From Stenotrophomonas africana (GTDB taxonomy: Bacteria; Pseudomonadota; Gammaproteobacteria; Xanthomonadales; Xanthomonadaceae), in assembly GCF_013004645.1 (NCBI RefSeq), contig NZ_JABEME010000002.1:372001-436000 (forward strand): DNA of 64,000 nt, in the 5' to 3' direction. The translations under genes were made by a program, and so were the position numbers. This document shows, in pieces, positions 1 through 8,043 of this stretch (position 1 is the stretch's first letter; every line of letters begins with the position of its first letter). The notes beneath the pieces were generated by a model. That model ran no database searches. It saw only the letters and a list, made by a program, of their open reading frames with translations, and had not been told where the DNA came from.

Positions 1-1
1 G

Positions 2-394
2 GCGTTCGTATCGATCGCGATCTTCTTCTTCGCCTTCACCACCATCATGGCGTACTACTACATGGCCGAGACCAATCTGAGCTATGTGAACCACAACAAG
101 AAGCGCCCGCTGACCGTGCTGCTGCTGCGCCTGGGCATCATCGGCATGGTGGTGTTCGGCGCGTTCCATAATGCAACCCTGGCCTGGGCGCTGGGTGACA
201 TCGGCGTGGGCCTGATGGCCTGGCTGAACATCATTGCCATCCTCATCATCCAGAAGCCGGCCATGCTGGCCCTGCGTGATTACGAACGACAGAAGAAGCT
301 CGGCCTCGATCCGACCTTCGACCCCGATGCCCTGGGCATCAAGAACGCCGATTTCTGGCGTCAACGCAAGCTGGAGTTGTCCCGTAGTGAATGA
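2..394 (+). CDS. Sodium:alanine/glycine symporter (AGCS family), 3' end only
   Basis: This is the C-terminal part (about 130 residues) of a polytopic transporter, open from the window edge in frame 2; the start lies outside. The visible part has hydrophobic segments and the AGCS-type ending with ALGDIGVGLMAWLNIIAIL, followed by a charged cytoplasmic tail. AGCS proteins import alanine or glycine with sodium across the inner membrane. The stop overlaps the next gene's GTG by eight bases, suggesting co-transcription. Family assignment is from the conserved last membrane segment; the substrate is inferred. Confidence 0.8.
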   Translation, partial: AFVSIAIFFFAFTTIMAYYYMAETNLSYVNHNKKRPLTVLLLRLGIIGMVVFGAFHNATLAWALGDIGVGLMAWLNIIAILIIQKPAMLALRDYERQKKLGLDPTFDPDALGIKNADFWRQRKLELSRSE

Positions 395-1220
395 TCCCTG
401 GAAGAACGCCCGCCGCCCGTCGTCGCGACCGCCGCGGGCCACCCCGCTGCCACCGCGTGAGGGCGGCACCCCGCCGCCACCGGGGCGCGGCAACGACGAA
501 TTGCGCCTGTATGGCTGGAACGCCGTGCAGGCCCTGTTCGCCAAGCGGCCGCAGGCGTTGCGCAAGTTGTACCTGGTGGACGCGCTGATTCCGCGCATGC
601 AGCCGGTGCTGAAGTGGTGCGTGGCCAACCGCGTGGGCTATCGCGTGGTGGAGGAGGGTGACCTCAACAAGCTGGCCGCTACCACGCACCACGAAGGCCT
701 GGTGGCCGACGTGCTGCGCGCGCCGGTCGTGCCGCTGGCGCAGTGGCTGGAGGATCTCGGCGAAGGCCCGGCGCTGGCGTTGTGGCTGGACGGCGTCGGC
801 AATCCGCACAACTTCGGTGCGATCCTGCGCTCGGCCGCGCACTTCGGCGTCAAGGCGCTGCTGCTGCCGGCTGGCAGCACACTGGCGCTGTCCGGTGCCG
901 CCGCACGCGTGGCTGAAGGCGGGGCGGAGTCGGTGCCGCTGGTGCAGCTGCCGGAGACTGCAGAGGCGATGGCGCAGCTGCGCAGTGCCGGTTTCGGCCT
1001 GGCCGCAACCCTGGTCGAGGGCGGTGATGACGTGTTCCGCGCGTCGCTGCCGTCGCGCCTTGTGTATGTGATGGGCGCTGAAGGCGAGGGCATGGACCGC
1101 GGCCTGGCCAGCGAATGCGACATGCGGGTCTCGATTCCCGGCAGCGGCGCGGTGGAGAGCCTGAACGTGGCCTCGGCCACGGCCGTGCTGCTGGCGCAGT
1201 GGGCCAGTCGACGCGGCTGA
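387..1220 (+). CDS. SpoU/TrmH-family RNA 2'-O-methyltransferase
   Basis: A 277-residue protein with a short Arg/Pro-rich N-terminus, a substrate-binding domain beginning at LRLYGWNAVQALF, and a C-terminal SPOUT domain carrying the three SpoU motifs: GVGNPHNFGAILRSAAHFG, YVMGAEGEGMDR and IPGSGAVESLNVASATAVLL. Such enzymes methylate ribose 2'-OH in tRNA or rRNA using SAM. It resembles E. coli YfiF more than RlmB because of the basic N-terminal extension, so the target nucleotide is unknown. The GTG start at 387 overlaps the symporter stop; the longer open frame upstream encodes a Ser/Arg/Pro-rich shadow and is not used. Confidence 0.85.
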   Translation: MNDPWKNARRPSSRPPRATPLPPREGGTPPPPGRGNDELRLYGWNAVQALFAKRPQALRKLYLVDALIPRMQPVLKWCVANRVGYRVVEEGDLNKLAATTHHEGLVADVLRAPVVPLAQWLEDLGEGPALALWLDGVGNPHNFGAILRSAAHFGVKALLLPAGSTLALSGAAARVAEGGAESVPLVQLPETAEAMAQLRSAGFGLAATLVEGGDDVFRASLPSRLVYVMGAEGEGMDRGLASECDMRVSIPGSGAVESLNVASATAVLLAQWASRRG

Positions 1221-1244
1221 TCCCGTATCCGGGGTCGCATGATC

Positions 1245-1282
1245 GGGGTTGGATCCCTCGCCGCAGGCGAGGGCTCTGATCC
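1245..1282. repeat. GGGGTTGGATCCC-type hairpin downstream of the methyltransferase
   Basis: An imperfect palindrome starting GGGGTTGGATCC, with CCCTCGCC/GGCGAGGG arms around GCA, then CTCTGATCC. It resembles the longer hairpin at 11201-11240 (GGGGTCGGATCCC start). No T-run follows, so a terminator role is not demonstrated. Confidence 0.5.
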
Positions 1283-1315
1283 TGCAGGGTTCCTGATTCA
1301 GGACCCGCCTTGGTG

Positions 1316-1377
1316 GGTGCGAACCTTGGTTCGCACCGCGCTTCCAGTTGCGCTCGCCGGGCATGGCCCGGCACTAC
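1316..1377. repeat. Two GTAG-type (SMAG-like) palindromes
   Basis: A GGTGCGAACC/GGTTCGCACC palindrome at 1316-1337 and a CGCCGGGC/GCCCGGCAC palindrome ending CTAC at 1355-1377. The second has the layout of Stenotrophomonas SMAG elements, a short stem-loop with GTAG (here on the minus strand) at one end. They sit between the convergent ends of the methyltransferase and the M28 peptidase. Confidence 0.7.
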
Positions 1378-1381
1378 CGCA

Positions 1382-2809
1382 TCACTCGTTCGGAGGCGTG
1401 GTCGCCTTGGCCTCGCTGCCGAAGCTGCCATCGGCTTCCGCGGCCAGGTAGGCGAACACAGTGTAGGCGGCCACGTTCTGTGCCAGCGCCTTCGGGTCGA
1501 TCTTGTCCAGCGTGTCGTCGGCGGTGTGGTGCAGGTGGAAGTAGTCCGAGCCATCCTGCGCCAGCCACGCCCACGCACCGCCCCTGGCGGCCAGCGGGCC
1601 GACGTCCGGGCCCGGGCCACCCTTGTCGGCCTGGTACTCGATGCCCAGCGGCTTCATCACTTCGGCAATCTGCCTGGTCGCTTCGCGCGAGCCTTCCGGG
1701 TTCGGCGAACCGGTATTGAAGGCGTAGATGCGGCCTGCGCCGAAGTCGCTCTCGGCAGCCAGCTGGTGCAGGGCCACGTCCTTTGCATGCGCTTCGGCGT
1801 AGGCCTTGCCGCCGTACAGGCCCTGTTCTTCGTTGGCGAAGGCAACCACGCGGATGGTTCGCTTCGGTGCCTGCTTCAGCAGGCCGATCAGGTGACCAGC
1901 AGCCATGGTGATGCCCACGCCTGCGCCGTCATCGACCGCGCCGGTGCCCAGGTCCCACGAATCCAGGTGACCACCGATCACCACCACTTCCTTCGGCAGG
2001 CTGCGGCCGGTGATCTCGCCGATCACGTTGTACGAGGTGGCAGTGCCATCCCAGCCGCAGTCCAGCGCCACCTTCACCGTGGTACTGCCACGGGCCAGCA
2101 GGCGCGCCAGCTGGTCGGCATCGGGCACCGACAGCGCCGCCGACGGCACCGGGGTCAGGCCCTCATCGAAACGGGTGATGCCGGTATGTGGCACGCGGTG
2201 CGAGTCGGTACCGGCCGAGCGCATCAGGAAGCCCACCGCGCCCTTGCGGATCGCCTCGGACGGGCCCTTGCTGCGGATCGCGCCGCCACGGCCGTAGTCG
2301 CGGCCATCGCGGAACGGCAGCATCTGGTAATCGACGAAGGCGATCTTGCCCTTCAGCGAACCGGCCGGTGCGGCCTGCAGCGCGGCCAGGTCGGCGAAGC
2401 GCACCACTTCGGCTTCCACGGTGCCGCCCGGGCTGCCGCCCAGTGCGGTGATCTGCAGCGGCTGCGGGTTCCTGCCGGTCACGGCGGCGTGTTCGCTGCG
2501 GCGCTCCCACTTCGGGAAGGTCACCGGTTCTTTCCACACCTTGTCGAAGCCCAGCGCCTTGAACTTGGCTTCGGCCCAGGCCACCGCACGGGCGTCGGCT
2601 TCGCTGCCGGCAATGCGCGGACCGATTTCGGTGGTAAGCGATTCGACCACCTTCCAGCCGGTGTCATCGGCCAGCGCCTGGTCGCGCAGCTGTGCGGCGG
2701 TGGCCAGCGAGGCCGGGGGCAGGGTGGTGATGCGTGGCGCCGCGAAGGCCGGGGCGGCCAGCAGGGCGAGGGAGGATGCGATGGCAAGGACGCGGCGACG
2801 CATGGACAA
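1382..2809 (-). CDS. Secreted M28-family zinc aminopeptidase
   Basis: A 475-residue protein with an N-terminal signal peptide (MSMRRRVLAIASSLALLAAP, cleavage near AFA). A PA-like insert lies in the middle, and a C-terminal M28 domain shows the co-catalytic zinc motifs: GGHLDSWDLGTGAVDDGAG (His and bridging Asp), NEEQGLYGG (general-base Glu and ligand) and HLHHTADDTLDKID near the end. M28 enzymes remove N-terminal residues from peptides in the periplasm or outside the cell. The length fits the PA-containing aminopeptidases of this class. It is transcribed alone toward the SMAG cluster at 1316-1377. Substrate preference cannot be read from the sequence. Confidence 0.88.
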   Translation of the reverse strand: MSMRRRVLAIASSLALLAAPAFAAPRITTLPPASLATAAQLRDQALADDTGWKVVESLTTEIGPRIAGSEADARAVAWAEAKFKALGFDKVWKEPVTFPKWERRSEHAAVTGRNPQPLQITALGGSPGGTVEAEVVRFADLAALQAAPAGSLKGKIAFVDYQMLPFRDGRDYGRGGAIRSKGPSEAIRKGAVGFLMRSAGTDSHRVPHTGITRFDEGLTPVPSAALSVPDADQLARLLARGSTTVKVALDCGWDGTATSYNVIGEITGRSLPKEVVVIGGHLDSWDLGTGAVDDGAGVGITMAAGHLIGLLKQAPKRTIRVVAFANEEQGLYGGKAYAEAHAKDVALHQLAAESDFGAGRIYAFNTGSPNPEGSREATRQIAEVMKPLGIEYQADKGGPGPDVGPLAARGGAWAWLAQDGSDYFHLHHTADDTLDKIDPKALAQNVAAYTVFAYLAAEADGSFGSEAKATTPPNE

Positions 2810-2915
2810 CTCCGGGAAGGGACCTAAGCCTTGGAGCTTAACAGTCGTTCAGCCGCGCGCATGGGCGGGAGGTCATGGCTGGCGCGAACGCTGTTTTCCG
2901 CCACGTCCGGCAAAG

Positions 2916-2943
2916 CGAAAGCCCCGCCGGGGCGGGGCTTTCG
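2916..2943. terminator. Bidirectional GC-rich hairpin
   Basis: CGAAAGCCCCGCC pairs exactly with GGCGGGGCTTTCG around two G residues. The flanking A and T runs are short on either strand. It lies between the divergent peptidase promoter region and the 3' end of mscL, and would fit termination of leftward mscL transcription. Confidence 0.55.
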
Positions 2944-2952
2944 TGTGCTTCT

Positions 2953-3044
2953 GTAGAGTCGAGCCCTACTCGACTGATTTTTCCGGGCAGTCGAGCAAGC
3001 TCGACTCTACGCACGAAGGCAGCCGAGCGTGGGCTCCGCTCTAC
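2953..3044. repeat. Cluster of three SMAG-like palindromes, first two in inverted pair
   Basis: GTAG-headed element at 2953-2976, CTAC-ended element at 2988-3010 and a third CTAC-ended one at 3020-3044. Stems are built from GTCGAGC/GCTCGAC or CCGAGC/GCTC. The first two face each other, so a transcript through the region could fold into one longer hairpin. The cluster is just downstream of mscL. Confidence 0.75.
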
Positions 3045-3077
3045 AGGTATTCGGGGCGCCCGTAGGCGCCCGATACC

Positions 3078-3482
3078 TTATTTCTTCAGGCTGTCGCGGA
3101 TCTCGCGCAGCAGCACCACTTCCTCGGCCGGCGCAGCGGGAGCGGCTTCCTTCTTGCGCGACAGGCGGTTGATCACCTTGATCACCAGGAAAATGGCGAA
3201 GGCCACGATCACGAACTGGATCAGCGTGTTGATGAAGTCACCGTAGCCGATCACCACCGCCGGAATCTCCTTGCCGTCCGGCCCGATGCGGGCCGGCGAC
3301 AGCGTCCACGCCAGCTGCGAGAAATCCACCTTGCCGATCAGCAGGCCCAGCGGCGGCATGATGATCTTCTCGACCAGCGCGGTCACGATCTTGCCGAAGG
3401 CCGCGCCGATCACCACGCCGACGGCGAGGTCGATGACGTTGCCGCGCATCGCGAATTCCTTGAACTCGGTGAGCATTCCCAT
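3078..3482 (-). CDS. mscL: Large-conductance mechanosensitive channel MscL
   Basis: A 134-residue protein of family length. The N-terminal amphipathic helix ([20 protein letters not shown]) leads into TM1 ([20 protein letters not shown]). After a periplasmic loop comes TM2 ([20 protein letters not shown]), then a charged C-terminal bundle ([15 protein letters not shown]). MscL opens under membrane tension to release solutes during osmotic downshock. It is a monocistronic gene by spacing, with SMAG repeats just beyond its stop. Confidence 0.97.
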   Translation of the reverse strand: MGMLTEFKEFAMRGNVIDLAVGVVIGAAFGKIVTALVEKIIMPPLGLLIGKVDFSQLAWTLSPARIGPDGKEIPAVVIGYGDFINTLIQFVIVAFAIFLVIKVINRLSRKKEAAPAAPAEEVVLLREIRDSLKK

Positions 3483-3536
3483 TGTTGTTTTTCTCCGGTG
3501 GGGAAGTGGACAGCGCGCAGGGTAGCGCAGGTGATG

Positions 3537-4253
3537 TCAGCCGGCGATCACGCCGTGGCGCTCGGCCACGTTTTCCAGGCGCGCACTGAAGCGATCGCCC
3601 GGCTTCAAGGCGGCGACCCCGGACGGCGTGCCCATGAACACCAGATCGCCCGCGCGCAGCTGCCAGAGCTTGGACAGCTCATGCAGGATCTCCGGCACGG
3701 TCCAGATCATCTGGTCGAGCAGCGCCTGCTGGCGCACCTCGCCGTTGACCTCCAGCGACAGGTTCAGCGCGGCCAGGTCGCCCACTTCCTCAGCGTGCAC
3801 GATCTCGCTGATCGGCGCGGAGGCATCGAAGCCCTTGGCTGCATCCCACGGGTGGCCCTTGTCCTTGGCCGCGGCCTGCAGGTCGCGGCGGGTCAGGTCC
3901 AGGCCAACGGCGTAGCCGTAGATCAGCGCGTCGGCGTCGGCCACGGCCAGTTCGCCTGCGGGCGCGTCGCGGCCGATCGCCACCACCAGTTCCACTTCGT
4001 GGTGCAGGTTGGCGGTCGCCGGTGGGTAGGGGATGGCATCGTCGTGGCCGACCACGATCGCATCGGCCGGCTTGCTGAAGAACATCGGTCGGCCGCGATC
4101 ATCGGCTGCCGGCACCGCCGCGCCCATTTCGCGGGCGTGGTCGGCGAAGTTGCGGCCGACGCAGTAGATGCGGTGCACGGGAAAACTGCCGCCACCGGCT
4201 ACCGGCACACGCGGCAGGGTTACGGCAGGGATCACATCGGAGACATCGGACAT
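3537..4253 (-). CDS. Fumarylacetoacetate hydrolase (FAH) family protein
   Basis: A 238-residue single-domain FAH-fold protein. The core signature IYCVGRNFADHAREMG is near residue 30. Metal-binding acidic residues follow in HHEVELVVAIG, and the C-terminus has GDLVFMGTPSGVAALKPGD. Bacterial members of this size are acylpyruvate hydrolases, oxaloacetate decarboxylases or isomerases of catechol breakdown, using Mg2+ or Mn2+. No pathway genes adjoin it, so the substrate stays open. The stop is 54 bases upstream of mscL on the same strand. Confidence 0.85.
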   Translation of the reverse strand: MSDVSDVIPAVTLPRVPVAGGGSFPVHRIYCVGRNFADHAREMGAAVPAADDRGRPMFFSKPADAIVVGHDDAIPYPPATANLHHEVELVVAIGRDAPAGELAVADADALIYGYAVGLDLTRRDLQAAAKDKGHPWDAAKGFDASAPISEIVHAEEVGDLAALNLSLEVNGEVRQQALLDQMIWTVPEILHELSKLWQLRAGDLVFMGTPSGVAALKPGDRFSARLENVAERHGVIAG

Positions 4254-4328
4254 GCGGGCATCCAGGAAGGGCGTGCCCGCAGTCTAGAACGCATGGCGCC
4301 CGCCGTCAGCGGGCGCGGATGGCGCAGG

Positions 4329-4667
4329 TCAGCGCGAGGCCGGCAGCACCGGCTTGCGCACCACGCGGTACTCGCCCTCGACCACGGTCGGGTCGACCGG
4401 ACGGGCGACACCCGGCTTACGCGAAGCCAGCAGCTTCCACGCCAGGCCGACCAGGATCATCGCCGCACCGACGAATACGCCGATGAACACCATCGCGGCC
4501 AGGATCGCCAGGCCGAGCAGGCCCACGGCCACGCGCACCAGCGGGTGACGCGGCTTGCGCGGCGCGAACAGGGTGCGGAACTGGTTGAAGGCGGATGCGC
4601 GATTGAACATGGCGGCTCGATAGGCTGGGATCAGCGAAACCAGAGTATCGGGACGCGCCACTGTCAT
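4329..4667 (-). CDS. Small membrane protein of unknown function
   Basis: Up to 112 residues, with one long hydrophobic stretch (VAVGLLGLAILAAMVFIGVFVGAAMILVGLAWKLL, shown here as two segments: VAVGLLGLAILAAMVF and IGVFVGAAMILVGLAW) between a basic N-terminal part and a polar tail ending EGEYRVVRKPVLPASR. It looks like one or two inner-membrane helices. An internal ATG at 4610 (MFNRAS) is an alternative start. A promoter-like sequence lies just upstream of the longer start. I do not recognise a characterised family. Confidence 0.65.
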   Translation of the reverse strand: MTVARPDTLVSLIPAYRAAMFNRASAFNQFRTLFAPRKPRHPLVRVAVGLLGLAILAAMVFIGVFVGAAMILVGLAWKLLASRKPGVARPVDPTVVEGEYRVVRKPVLPASR

Positions 4668-4685
4668 TGAGTGAAAAACTCGTTA

Positions 4686-4713
4686 AATATAGCCTGTGCT
4701 TATTACGAATCAA
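4686..4713 (-). promoter_or_regulatory. Candidate sigma-70 promoter for the 4329-4667 gene
   Basis: On the minus strand TTGATT (4713-4708) and TATATT (4691-4686) are separated by 16 bases, in an AT-rich patch unusual for this genome. It would give a leader of about ten bases to the ATG at 4667, or about 70 to the ATG at 4610. Confidence 0.55.
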
Positions 4714-4788
4714 TGACTTGTGTTCATGTTGCAGCCAGTCACCTGAGTGGGCGTGCGACAATGCGGGTTTACTGTCCGAGCCTTCGCC

Positions 4789-5124
4789 ATGACTGCCGCT
4801 GCTGCCCTGATCGCCCTTGATGCCATTGCCGATGGCGCGTTTGCTGAGGTCGAAGCGGTGGTTGATGGCGATGCCGAGTCGCTGGTGCTGTACCGCGACG
4901 GTGCGCAGGTGCGTGCGTTCCTGAACATCTGCCCGCACGCCGGCCGCCGCCTGGACTGGGCCCCGGGCCAGTTCCTGAAGAGCCGCGAAGGCCACCTGGT
5001 CTGCGCCGCGCATGGCGCTTCGTTCGCGCTGGACAGCGGCGACTGCATCGCTGGCCCGTGCAAGGGGGACCGCCTGCGTGCGGTGCCGGTCGATATCCGC
5101 GATGGGCAGGTCTGTCTGGCTTGA
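4789..5124 (+). CDS. Rieske [2Fe-2S] ferredoxin-like protein
   Basis: A 111-residue protein that is essentially one Rieske domain. The cluster ligands are visible as C48-P-H50-A-G and C72-AA-H75-G, matching CxHxG and CxxHG. The start is the ATG at 4789; the open frame begins earlier but lacks a credible ribosome site there. Stand-alone Rieske proteins act as electron carriers for oxygenases or assimilatory reductases; none adjoins it, so its partner is unknown. Confidence 0.88.
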   Translation: MTAAAALIALDAIADGAFAEVEAVVDGDAESLVLYRDGAQVRAFLNICPHAGRRLDWAPGQFLKSREGHLVCAAHGASFALDSGDCIAGPCKGDRLRAVPVDIRDGQVCLA

Positions 5125-5133
5125 GGCCAGAAG

Positions 5134-5223
5134 CAGTCGAGCACGGCTCGACTCTATAAAAGCCGTGTCGACCAAGGTCGACAGCTAACAGAGCGAGATC
5201 CGTGCCGACCAACGGTCGGCACC
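5134..5223. repeat. Three GTAG-type palindromes, partly degenerate
   Basis: CAGTCGAGC...GCTCGACTC ends CTAT instead of CTAC (5134-5156). GTGTCGACC/GGTCGACAGCTA follows (5165-5187), then GTGCCGACC/GGTCGGCAC (5202-5223). They lie directly before the large palindromic element at 5243-5422. Confidence 0.65.
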
Positions 5224-5242
5224 CACCACCCGCCGCGTGAAA

Positions 5243-5422
5243 CTGTCGAAGGCGGCGCACTGTGGGTTTGCGGGGTGTGAGCGGCATGGATGCCGCGACC
5301 AAGCCCCCATGGATGGGTTTACGGCGTCCCCGCAAACCCACAGTGCCCCGCCATCCCACGGAATGCCCGCTGTTGCTGTTGCTGTTGCTTCGGCTTCTGC
5401 AGGTGCAGGGCGCAGCCCTGCC
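5243..5422 (+). repeat. Large palindromic element with Leu-codon tract, copy A
   Basis: The element opens with CTGTCGAAGG. Two 25-base arms (5251-5275 and 5328-5352) pair with one mismatch. They enclose two small hairpins: GCGGCAT/ATGCCGC at 5281-5296 and AAGCCC/GGGTTT at 5301-5320. A tract of repeated CTG/TTG triplets follows (about 5371-5400), then a GCAGGG/CCCTGC hairpin to 5422. A second copy lies inverted at 56794-56996 with different arm sequences that still pair. A frame from ATG 5286 would encode a Leu-rich peptide but has no clear ribosome site. It fills the gap between the convergent Rieske and SLC13 genes. Confidence 0.7.
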
Positions 5423-5433
5423 GATCAAGCCCC

Positions 5434-7281
5434 TCAGAACATCAGGTTGATCATCAGCACCACCACGCAGGTGTAGATCAGCGACAGCGGGCCGCCGACC
5501 CGCCACATCTCGCGCGGGGTGTAGTTGGCCGGGCCGGTGATCATCGAGATCACCGGGTTGGAGGCCGTCATCAGGTTGTTGGAGGCGGACAACGCCACGA
5601 TCAGCGCGAACGCGGTCGGGTTGCCGCCCGCTGCCAACGCCAGGTTCACCGCGATCGGCACCATCACGATGGTCGCGCCCACATGGCTGATCACCAGCGA
5701 GAACGCCGTGGTCAGCAGCGCCAGCGCCACCTCCAGCACCCACACCGGGATGCCGGTGGGCAGCTTGTCGATGGTATGGCCGGCCACCCACGCCGCCGCG
5801 CCGCTGGAATCCATCGCCCAGCCGAGCGGAATCAGCCCGGCCATCATGAACACCGTCTTCCAGTTGATCGAGGCATAGGCCTCGTCCATGCGCAGCACGC
5901 CGGTCAGCAGCATGCCGGCCACGCCGGTCATCAGTGTCAGCGCCACCGGCAGCTTGCTGGTCAGTGCGATCAGGATGGTCAGCGCGAAGATCGCCATCGC
6001 GATCTTGAACTTGTGCGGGCGTTGTTCGCCGGTCGGGTAGTCGGTCACCACCACGAAGTCGCGGCTCTTGGCGGCCTGCGCCAGGTCGGTCCAGATGCTG
6101 TGGAAGACCAGCATGTCGCCCGCGCGCAGCTGCACGTCGCGCGCGTCCTCGCGGATCACCTGCTTGTCGCGGTTGATCGCCAGCAGGCTGATGCCGCGCT
6201 CCTTGCGCAGGCGCAGGTCGGCCGCGCTCTTGCCGATCACGTTCGAGGTCGGCGGCACCACCGCCTCGGAAATGCCGGCACGGCTGGGGTTGAACAGGTC
6301 ACCCAGGTGCTTCAGGCGCGATGACATGCGCAGGAACTGGTTCTGCGCGAAGTCGTTGATCTGCTCGCGCGGGCCCATCGCACCGAGCACGCTGCCGACC
6401 CAGATGCGCATCTCCGCCGGCGGCGCCAGGCGGGTGTCGTTGCCGGTTTTCAGGGCCAGCAGCAGCGGCGCATCGTGCAGGTTTTCGGCCTCGCCCAGGG
6501 TCATGCCCACCAGCGGGCTTTCGGCGGTCACCACCAGCTCGAACACATCGCCTTCGATGCCATAGGTCTTGGCGAAATAGCTCTCGGTGCGTGCCGGGGT
6601 GACGCCGTCGTTGACCAGGCTTTCCTCTTCCACCAGCTTGCGGTCGCCGTAGTAGCGGAAGTACAGCAGCGAGGCGATCAGCAGGGCCACGCCGATCGGC
6701 AGCGGCGCGAACATGCGCAGCGGCTCGATGGTGGCCAGGCCCGAGGGCAGGTTGTTGTTGGCCGAGGCCAGCAGATCGTTCAGCAGGATCAGCGGCGAAT
6801 TGCCGACCATGGTCAGCGCGCCGCCCATCACGATCGCCGCCGAGATCGGCAGCAGCAGGCGCTGCATCGTCAGCCCGGTGCGCGCCGCCAGTCGCGAGGC
6901 GACCGGCAGGTACAGCGCCATCACCGACGGGTTCTGCATGAAGGACGAGTTCAGGCCGGCGATGGCGGTGGTCATCATCAGCAGCCGCTGCTCGACACCG
7001 TGGCCGCGCCGCAGCAGCCAGGCCGCCAGCCGGTTCAGCGCCCCGGTGCGGTCCAGGCCCGCACCGAGGATGGTGGTGGCGATGATGCTCATCACCGCGT
7101 TACCGGAGAAACCGCCGAAGATTTCCTCCGGCGCGATCAGGCCGGTGACACCGAGCACCACCAGCACCACCAGCGCGACCACGTCGGCGCGGATGCGCTC
7201 GAACAGGAACATCGCCATCGTGAAGCCGACCAGCCCGAGCACGAGCTTCATGTCGTTGGTCAGCGTCAGCGCGGTATCCAT
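5434..7281 (-). CDS. SLC13/DASS-family anion transporter with two RCK_C domains
   Basis: A 615-residue inner-membrane protein. Membrane segments fill residues ~10-205 and ~400-615. The middle holds two TrkA-C/RCK_C-like regulatory domains (the second beginning SNVIGKSAADLRLRKERGIS). Repeated SLC13 signatures include MQNPSVMALYLPVASRLA and the final SASNNLMTASNPVISMITGP. The family carries dicarboxylates, citrate, sulfate or similar anions with sodium. RCK-containing bacterial members are often annotated as sulfate or potassium-linked permeases, so the substrate is open. Its ATG is 27 bases after the trmB stop, so it probably ends the thiS-thiG-trmB transcript. Confidence 0.87.
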   Translation of the reverse strand: MDTALTLTNDMKLVLGLVGFTMAMFLFERIRADVVALVVLVVLGVTGLIAPEEIFGGFSGNAVMSIIATTILGAGLDRTGALNRLAAWLLRRGHGVEQRLLMMTTAIAGLNSSFMQNPSVMALYLPVASRLAARTGLTMQRLLLPISAAIVMGGALTMVGNSPLILLNDLLASANNNLPSGLATIEPLRMFAPLPIGVALLIASLLYFRYYGDRKLVEEESLVNDGVTPARTESYFAKTYGIEGDVFELVVTAESPLVGMTLGEAENLHDAPLLLALKTGNDTRLAPPAEMRIWVGSVLGAMGPREQINDFAQNQFLRMSSRLKHLGDLFNPSRAGISEAVVPPTSNVIGKSAADLRLRKERGISLLAINRDKQVIREDARDVQLRAGDMLVFHSIWTDLAQAAKSRDFVVVTDYPTGEQRPHKFKIAMAIFALTILIALTSKLPVALTLMTGVAGMLLTGVLRMDEAYASINWKTVFMMAGLIPLGWAMDSSGAAAWVAGHTIDKLPTGIPVWVLEVALALLTTAFSLVISHVGATIVMVPIAVNLALAAGGNPTAFALIVALSASNNLMTASNPVISMITGPANYTPREMWRVGGPLSLIYTCVVVLMINLMF

Positions 7282-7308
7282 GTGGGGCGCGGCGTCCTCA
7301 GGCGATCG

Positions 7309-8043
7309 TCAGGTGCGGTCGTACAACAGGTCCCAGACACCGTGGCCGAGCTTCTGGCCGCGGGTCTCGAAGTGCGTCTGCGGGCGCCAGTCCGGGCGCG
7401 GCACGCTGCCACGCGGGCCGGCGCGGTTGACCAGCCCGGCGGTGGCATCAAGCACGTCCCACATCTGCTCGGCGTAGTCTTCCCAGTCGGTGGCGCAGTG
7501 CAGGCGGCCACCCGGGCGCAGCTTGCGCACCAGCAGCTCGGCGAACGCCGGCTGCAGCAGGCGGCGCTTGTTGTGGCGCTTCTTGTGCCACGGGTCCGGG
7601 AAGTAGATGCGCACTTCATCCAGCGCGCCGTCGGCGATCTCGTTCTGCAGCACTTCCACCGCATCGTGGTGGTACAGGCGCACGTGGTCGGCGTTGTCGT
7701 CGGCCAGCGCGTTCAGCAGGCGACCCACGCCGGGCGCGTGCACTTCGATGCCGATGTAGTCGCGCGACGGGTCGTGCTGGGCGGCGAAGCGCAGCGCGGC
7801 ACCGTTGCCGAAGCCGATTTCCAGCACCTTGTGTGCCGGGCGCCCGAAAGTGGCGTCCAGGTCACGCGGCTGGCCGGTGTAGTCGAGGCCGAAGCGCGGC
7901 CAGCGTTCGTCGAACGCGCGCTGCTGGGCGGGGGTGAAACGTCCCTGGCGCAACACGAAGCTGCGTACTTCACGGCGACCCTCGCTCACGGTGAAGGGCT
8001 TGGGCGGGGCCTTGGAACCGGCGCTGTCGAAAGGATTGGTCAT
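7309..8043 (-). CDS. trmB: tRNA (guanine-N7-)-methyltransferase TrmB
   Basis: A 244-residue class I SAM methyltransferase. The SAM-binding motif [13 protein letters not shown] follows a basic N-terminus; [14 protein letters not shown] and the catalytic-region motif [16 protein letters not shown] are characteristic of TrmB. It makes m7G46 in tRNA variable loops. The ATG overlaps the thiG stop as TGATG, so the genes are translationally coupled, an order common in this family of bacteria. Confidence 0.96.
   Translation of the reverse strand: MTNPFDSAGSKAPPKPFTVSEGRREVRSFVLRQGRFTPAQQRAFDERWPRFGLDYTGQPRDLDATFGRPAHKVLEIGFGNGAALRFAAQHDPSRDYIGIEVHAPGVGRLLNALADDNADHVRLYHHDAVEVLQNEIADGALDEVRIYFPDPWHKKRHNKRRLLQPAFAELLVRKLRPGGRLHCATDWEDYAEQMWDVLDATAGLVNRAGPRGSVPRPDWRPQTHFETRGQKLGHGVWDLLYDRT

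Noticed and set aside
1310..2827. A 505-codon plus-strand frame opposite the M28 peptidase
   Set aside because: Arg/Gly/His-rich antisense shadow, while the minus-strand frame has a signal peptide and catalytic motifs.
2953..3044. Clustered repeats as a CRISPR array
   Set aside because: The repeats are palindromic stem-loops with GTAG ends, irregular spacing and no spacers of fixed length; no cas genes in the window.
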